This document shows, piece after piece, positions 9,870 through 14,268 of a DNA stretch of 14,268 bases; position 1 is the stretch's first letter, and the number at the start of each line of letters is the position of its first letter. The notes beneath the pieces were generated by a model. That model was not told where the DNA came from, made no database searches, and saw only the letters and a list, made by a program, of their open reading frames with translations. Both the position numbers and the translations under genes were made by a program. The stretch is taken from NCBI GenBank assembly GCA_905182985.1, contig CAJJDN010000160.1, positions 167,437-181,704 on the forward strand. Reading direction: 5' to 3'. The DNA comes from Paramecium sonneborni (taxonomy: Eukaryota; Ciliophora; Oligohymenophorea; Peniculida; Parameciidae).

Positions 9870-12536
9870 ATGAGCACACATACTAAACTTGGTATGAGCA
9901 GATCATTAAAGGAAGTATCACCAATTCAAAAAGAAAACATATCTATTCAGCAAGTTTTAGAAATGTTTCATTCTCCATATACAGAATAATTGACTGATAG
10001 AAAGAGTGAAGCTATTGTTAGATTCTGTAGACAAAGATCAGGAGGATTCTTATTAGAAGAGATTTAAGAATTGATTGAGATATTGAGATTAGCTATTGCT
10101 GAAAATAATACCTTAATGTAACCAGCCATCTAAAAAATTTGCGAAACTGCTTCTATTCCATTCATCAAATTAAGAACATCTGATTAATTGAAATTTGTTC
10201 CAAAATTAAGTGAATTCTTAGACATTCTGAAATCTGTTCTATATAGTCCATAACAAGATTAAGGCAGTCAATAGCCTGAATTACGAATGCCTGTTATTAA
10301 GTTTTTGAAATTTTTCGCAGAAGAAGGAATTAGTGAAATAATGAAAGAAGAAGCCTCTTTTGAATAATAAAAGAAATAAACAGAATTGTCGCCTCTCTAG
10401 CATCTATTAAAAAATGGAACAAGAGTAATTAAAGTATCTACATTAAATAGAACTTAAGAGCATTGAACTAATCCAATTTGATCGAAAATATCATCTTTAC
10501 TATGCAACATTATTCAAAATAATATGAATACTTATTACCTTTACTTGAGTTAATTTCTAGTTGTATTCTTTATAGAGATTTGGCAGCCAAGTTTTCAAAT
10601 TTCGGTATTCTAAAGGATATTGTATATGTGATATTTGAATGCGAAGATTTCAGATCATATATAGTTAAATCATGCTTTGAAATTATATGGAATACTATTG
10701 AAGTAATTACTATGTGAATCAATATAGGCTGTTGGAGTAGCATCAATTAAGTTGTTTGCAGTTGAAGATATCATTTCAGGATTAAAGAAACTCTTCGAAA
10801 ATATTATGAAGTAGGGATATAAGTTAGAAGATAAATGTTTAAGAAATGAAATCTTAATATTATTAAACTATTTGATGAGAGATGAAAAAGTAATTTTTGA
10901 TTAAATTAAAGGCATTACAATATTTCGTTGATAAACCACATACCCATTCAATTCAATCACAGACCAATTTCTTAGAAGTTTTATTATTTTATGCAACAAT
11001 CGATGAAGTTACTTTCTATAATGAACCAATTAGAACTAATTAGTTGAAAGCATTCTTTGGTACCACTAGTGAAGATTTAGAATTTAAAAAATTAATATGG
11101 AGTGGAATTTTAACAGCTGTTTAATCAGGCAATTAGGCTGTTTTAGAAGCTGTAAAGGAATCTCCTTTCATTATCACTTTATTATTATATATAGATCCGT
11201 TAGCAAATAGTTATGCTGTTAATAGGTGGTCTCCTCCATAGAAAAAAGAAATATAATTACATTGTCTAGGAATATTAGGAAATGCAATTGTCTATTTAAA
11301 AGATGAGTAATAAATGTAACTATTTTTCAACTAGTTTTTATGAAAAAAATGGACTATTCTGTTTAACAAAATTTTTAACAAACACGTAAGAGTTGGATCA
11401 TAAAGAAAGATGTTTAAAAGCATTCAATAATGCATCTGAATTTGAATAGAATTACAAAATCAAAATTTGTGATGAAGGTGTAATGGATAATTTGATTGAA
11501 TTCTTGCAAAATGAAAATGACAACGATAATCCATTAAAGATAAAGGAATTATGTTTTTCAATAATTTCTAATTTATGCAAAGAGTGCAATAAGAATAAGA
11601 AATTATTTAGATAGAAGGGAGCTGTAGAATTGATGGTTAATGCATTAAAGAATCCTAATTTAGGTACAAGTGCTCGATATGCATTATATGCAGTTAGTGT
11701 TCTTGATTGTTTATGGAATAGTATTTTAGGTAATAGGAAATCAGAAGCTATTTTTTTGGATTCTGAAGGACTCTATGTATTATTAGAATTCTTAGAAACA
11801 TGTGATGATATGCATAAGAAACTCACTCTATCTTGTTTAAGTTATTTGATGGAGAATCCTAAGGCCATTCCATATTTTTGTGATTGGAATTCTCCTAAAA
11901 CAATGATTAATAGTACTCAATTATTGGTTAAAATATATGTTGCTGAAGATCAAAGATTTGGAGTTAAATATTCTGATGGTATTGTTACAAACAAACTCAG
12001 ACCATTGAATCCATAAAATGATCCAAGTCTTAGATCTACGAATCAACAGGGAGATTTGAAATCAAAACATATGAAATCACTTAGAACTTAATCAGAGGAT
12101 TTAGAATCAGATGTAGGCAGTGAAGCATATTTAGTCAGAAGAATTAATGAAAAATCTGCCGAATATGATTTAAGAGCCATAGTATTTGCTATTTTATATA
12201 GAACAGGATTTGATAAAAATGAATTGTTACCTAATGAAAAATAAATGGTTGAAGTTATTCAATTATATCCTCATTTTAAAATAGGAGAAGTTTGGAGAGA
12301 AATCAAATATGATTTGGAATAAGAAAAAATTAAACCTACTTCTGATGATTACCATTGGTTGATGACTTCTATTGAAGAATCAGAAGAATTAGTAATGAAT
12401 TGCATGAACACTCAAGGACTTGTATGTTTATTTCATTTATATTTACTTTTAGATTGCAAGAGAGTTCAGAAAAGTATAAGAGGAAGAACTAACCAAATTT
12501 TATGATATTATTAGAAGTAACAAGTTAACTAAATGA
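9870..12536 (+). CDS. CFAP69: CFAP69 (FAP69) homologue, cilium central-apparatus protein
   Basis: Armadillo-type helical protein. In other organisms CFAP69/FAP69 belongs to the C1b projection of the central pair of motile cilia and is needed for sperm flagella and olfactory cilia. Five introns are inferred (10425-10450, 10703-10727, 10890-10911, 11307-11334, 12422-12452; 26, 25, 22, 28 and 31 nt). Removing them gives exactly 845 codons ending at TGA; human CFAP69 is 941 aa. The strongest resemblance is in the last third: VLDCLWNSILG, the SEGLYVLLEFLE block, LMENPKAIPYFCDW, then LLVKIYVAEDQRFGVK, each lining up with the equivalent human blocks. Upstream, KKEIQLHCLGILGNA also fits. Two conserved parts further on are typical of the family: AIVFAILYRTGFD and PHFKIGEVWREI. 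The rest is alpha-helical repeat with many Leu/Ile and no membrane segment. Intron 4 has an alternative donor at 11316 in the same phase. Confidence 0.88.
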
Positions 12537-13395
12537 TAAATTAAATATTATTTTATATCTATAGATATCCCTTTAACTTTTAAATATATAAGAGTATTCA
12601 TAAATATACAGGACTAATTCACCATATTCAATATAATTTATCAAGATTAAGTGAGTAATTAAACACTCTCATGATTCTAATTCGGACTTTATGCTTATCT
12701 CTTAAAATATAAAGTATTCTGGGTTCAGGCATTTTAACAATTTTATTTTAATTTTAATCAAACAATTTAATAGTTTTTTATCATGAGTTCTTGTGTTCAT
12801 TTTTTTCCTTTCTCTGTTCAAATAACTTATCATCAAGATGTGGTTTTAATGGTGAGGTTCCGCAAATTCCCATTATTTTTAGAACAGGATTAAGTTTAAT
12901 TTATAAATATAAATATTAAATATACTCTAAAACTAAAGAACCTTAGATTATATCAAAATACTATCAGTGAATTAAATAGTTTATCTATTCTTTTGATTGG
13001 TTATTTAATAAAATTTTTCATTTTCTATCTGCTAAATTAAAAGTAGGAACTCTCTTGATTAGATTTATATAGGCTAAATTAAAGCTGATTCCTAATTGAT
13101 AATTATTAGTAATCATTTTGACCTCATAATAATTCTAAACATATTCCTCTTTAAAATGTACTAATTATTGCAAATACTTAAACAAGTTTTAGTATTAAAT
13201 CTATGTTGTTAACATAGAATAATGCTCTCATTTTAATTTATTTTTGATCATCTTCTTCATTTCACATAAAATAGAATTATTTTTATTTAATTTATATAAA
13301 GCATAAAAAACCTAATTTTCATCAGTAATTAAATTGGAGCTGATTATTAGATTGATCTTCAATCTTAATAAAAGTACCATTAATTTTTTTTAATG
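12537..13395. other. Region downstream of CFAP69 without an intact gene
   Basis: No complete reading frame or RNA gene could be supported. One minus-strand frame (13380 down to about 12631) has a protein-like composition and a higher G+C patch around 12790-12900, but it is cut by several TGA codons that no good intron removes. It is described separately as possible decayed coding sequence. Confidence 0.5.
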
Positions 13396-13757
13396 TACAA
13401 TGATTATACTCTATTAAGTTCAGTCTCTGGTTAATGTATTTCCAAAGTATTATTGTTTTAAAGTGGATTATCATAAGCATGTCCTACATAAATAAATTGC
13501 TAAATGGTTATAATTAAAGTTCTAATCAAATATTCAATTACTATAATTACTTCGGCACCATAATTGTATTCTTTGTTCATTTCTTTGATTAACAAGCCAT
13601 CGAAAAACCGATGTCTTTCAATTTAATTTCAAATCTATTTAGAAATCCATCTAACCCAAATAATCAGTTGATAATAAACCTATTATATTTTATATATAAA
13701 CGAATTTGCAAATAAAAACAATTTTTTTTCTTATTAAAAAAATTATTTTAATTAGAG
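12631..13757 (-). pseudogene. Possible decayed protein-coding sequence, unrecognised
   Basis: Two coding-looking stretches lie on the minus strand. From about 13660 to 13359 the peptide includes FGLDGFLNRFEIKLKDIG and, after a one-base shift at the A5 run 13603-13607, FDGLLIKEMNKEYNYGAE, then GHAYDNPLQNNNTLEIHQ. From 13380 to 12631 a single frame includes FNLAYINLIKRVPTFNLADR and GICGTSPLKPHLDDKLFEQ, but has TGA stops near 13230, 13020, 12965 and 12782. I do not recognise the family. With only TGA as stop, frames of this length arise by chance in such AT-rich DNA, so the evidence is composition plus conservation of the 13396-13500 part in the left repeat arm, where the only two changes seen are one Leu/Val and one silent site. 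Confidence 0.3.
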
Positions 13758-14204
13758 AACTCATTCCTCTATTTTATTTAAAATCTTTCAAAATAACCAA
13801 CTAATTTTAATACTAAAGAGCAAAATTTGGATTATAGAGCTAAAGTATCGTTCAAATTGTAACACATTAACAAATTACTCTTAAAATACAATACTTATAT
13901 AACAGCAAATTTTGAAGTTATTAAAGATCTAAGTGAATTCTGTCCACCAATTTTTGAAATTTCAATTCTTTTTCTTTATTCTCTTTACACATAAACATAT
14001 TATGCATTCTTTTTTCCAAACAAATGCTTATATTTTGTTTCCTTGAATATATTATCATTAAAATTATTTATTTTTTAATGAAGAACAATACACGATTTAA
14101 TTTATAAATTACATTTAATAATCACATTTAATTGCTAAGAGATTATGATTATTCTTCACTTCATGTCAAACCTGTTAGAATTCCTTATGTATTGCAATTA
14201 TAAA
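13396..14204 (-). repeat. Dispersed repeat B, right arm (inverted)
   Basis: Reverse complement of 1846-2530. Outer and inner limits are GCAATTATAAA at the right and TACAATGATTATACTC at the left. It lacks the 123-bp TA-bounded segment of the left arm and has 244 bp (13514-13757) that the left arm lacks. A small 4-nt indel and scattered substitutions also separate the arms. A minus-strand frame of 68 residues (14058-13852) is open here under the Paramecium code but is truncated in the left arm, so I do not call it a gene. Confidence 0.85.
13514..13757 (-). other. 244-bp segment present only in the right repeat arm
   Basis: In the left arm GAGGAATAAGTT joins directly to TTATAACC. In the right arm the two flanks are separated by 244 bp, with no overlapping or duplicated bases at the junction. 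The segment contains the coding-looking stretch with the A5 frameshift, so deletion from the left copy is more likely than insertion into the right one. Confidence 0.65.
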
Positions 14205-14268
14205 TCAATTGACATGATCTTCAACCAGTTTTCAATGTATAATTAAGGCTTAAATTGATATGGTTAAG
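14204..14268 (+). repeat. Repeat A, right copy (reaches window edge)
   Basis: Direct-orientation copy of 1751-1815 with three substitutions in 65 nt. It directly follows the inverted repeat B arm and runs to the last base of the window, so it may continue beyond. Confidence 0.85.

Noticed and set aside
1..14268. tRNA, rRNA, CRISPR array, transposase or a multi-gene defence-like system
   Set aside because: No cloverleaf, conserved rRNA segment, spaced repeats or transposase motif was seen on either strand. The genes are unrelated housekeeping, ciliary and surface genes.

Overview
This AT-rich window (roughly three quarters A+T by eye) comes from a ciliate nucleus, almost certainly a Paramecium macronuclear assembly. 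Two things show this. Every conserved gene reads through only if TAA and TAG mean glutamine and TGA is the sole stop. The coding regions are also broken by tiny GTA...AG introns of 22-31 nt, the Paramecium size class. A standard-code reading shatters these genes into short open frames, most of them meaningless.

Layout. (1) 1-389, minus strand: the 5' part of a secreted cysteine-rich protein of the Paramecium surface-antigen type, running off the left edge. (2) 390-2675: long non-coding stretch. It holds a 32-nt tandem duplication, a 65-nt repeat (A), one arm of a dispersed repeat (B) whose inverted partner is at the right end, and a 123-bp TA-bounded insertion. (3) 2288-3590 and 3592-4894: a 1303-bp direct repeat, identical as far as I can read, separated by one N. 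I take it for unmerged contig ends, so the first TRAP1 fragment (2676-3590) is probably not a real second gene. (4) 3980-6185, plus: complete TRAP1, the mitochondrial HSP90, three introns, 708 aa. (5) 6270-9656 (possibly 9763), minus: an MSH6-type MutS homologue with an intact ATPase but no Phe-X-Glu mismatch-binding motif. (6) 9870-12536, plus: a CFAP69/FAP69 homologue, five introns, 844 aa. (7) 12537-14268: no intact gene. There are coding-looking but broken minus-strand frames, then the B arm inverted and the A repeat in direct orientation up to the window edge.

TRAP1 and the MSH6-like gene converge with 84 bp between stops. The MSH6-like gene and CFAP69 diverge from a region of about 106-213 bp that must hold both promoters. 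The genes share no pathway: organelle proteostasis, DNA mismatch repair or a derivative of it, the motile-cilium central apparatus, and the cell surface. This is ordinary compact ciliate gene packing, not an operon or gene cluster. The most notable points are the altered mismatch-recognition motif, the mosaic direct/inverted repeat with a possible internal eliminated sequence (IES), the decayed coding sequence at the right, and the assembly duplication.
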